Below are positions 5,559-5,566 of a stretch of DNA of 5,566 nucleotides, piece after piece; the first letter of the stretch is position 1, and each line of letters starts with the position of its first letter. The stretch covers positions 1 to 5,566 of the forward strand of contig JAUVPY010000216.1 in assembly GCA_030598425.1 (NCBI GenBank), written 5' to 3'. Under the pieces are notes generated by a model that made no database searches, was not told where the DNA came from, and saw only the letters and a program-made list of their open reading frames with translations. A program made the position numbers and the translations under genes. Origin of the DNA: Anaerolineae bacterium (GTDB lineage: Bacteria > Chloroflexota > Anaerolineae > 4572-78 > NAK82).

Positions 5559-5566
5559 TTGCCTGA

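Noticed and set aside
1..5566. CRISPR array, tRNA, rRNA, insertion sequence or integron signals
   Set aside because: No spaced repeats, cloverleaf, transposase or terminal inverted repeats were seen on either strand.

Overview
The window is a compact one-strand gene cluster from a bacterium of moderately high GC (about 55-58% judged by eye). It holds three long plus-strand genes with almost no space between them and a short leader in front. The protein styles, two RecB/UvrD-like proteins without nuclease domains (one beginning its Walker A region with GKMGVSAVPGSGKT), recall proteins I associate with Chloroflexota and cyanobacteria. That placement is an impression from memory, and Chloroflexota is only a moderate-confidence guess.

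Layout. Positions 1-229 hold no convincing gene. They contain a 12-bp palindrome (97-108), a candidate extended -10 promoter (136-164) with an inverted repeat across its spacer, and an 8-10 bp leader hairpin (185-210) just before the first start codon. Gene 1 (230-2383, 717 aa) is an SF1/UvrD-like P-loop protein with a clean Walker A, but with decayed motif II and motif IV and an unfamiliar C-terminal block where motif V should be. Gene 2 (2380-3246, 288 aa) overlaps gene 1 by the ATGA arrangement and is a multi-pass membrane protein of the DUF1624/heparan-alpha-glucosaminide N-acetyltransferase-like family. Gene 3 (best start 3251, first ATG 3293, stop 5543-5545) is an SF1A helicase with recognisable motifs throughout. 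Its likely true start is an ATA codon placed 6 nt behind a GAGGT ribosome-binding site that overlaps the end of gene 2. Only that start keeps the Q-motif glutamine. The window ends on an AGGGGA ribosome-binding site, so a fourth gene probably begins at or just past the last base.

How the genes may work together. An intact helicase paired with a decayed helicase paralogue resembles the logic of AddAB, RecBCD and AdnAB: one motor plus one structural or DNA-scanning partner. Neither protein here carries the C-terminal nuclease, and neither shows the AddB cysteine cluster. The working hypothesis is a split DNA-end-processing complex whose nuclease is encoded outside the window, most likely downstream. 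The membrane acyltransferase between the two is translationally coupled but has no obvious role in DNA repair. It is either a bystander of the operon or the most unexpected part of the system.
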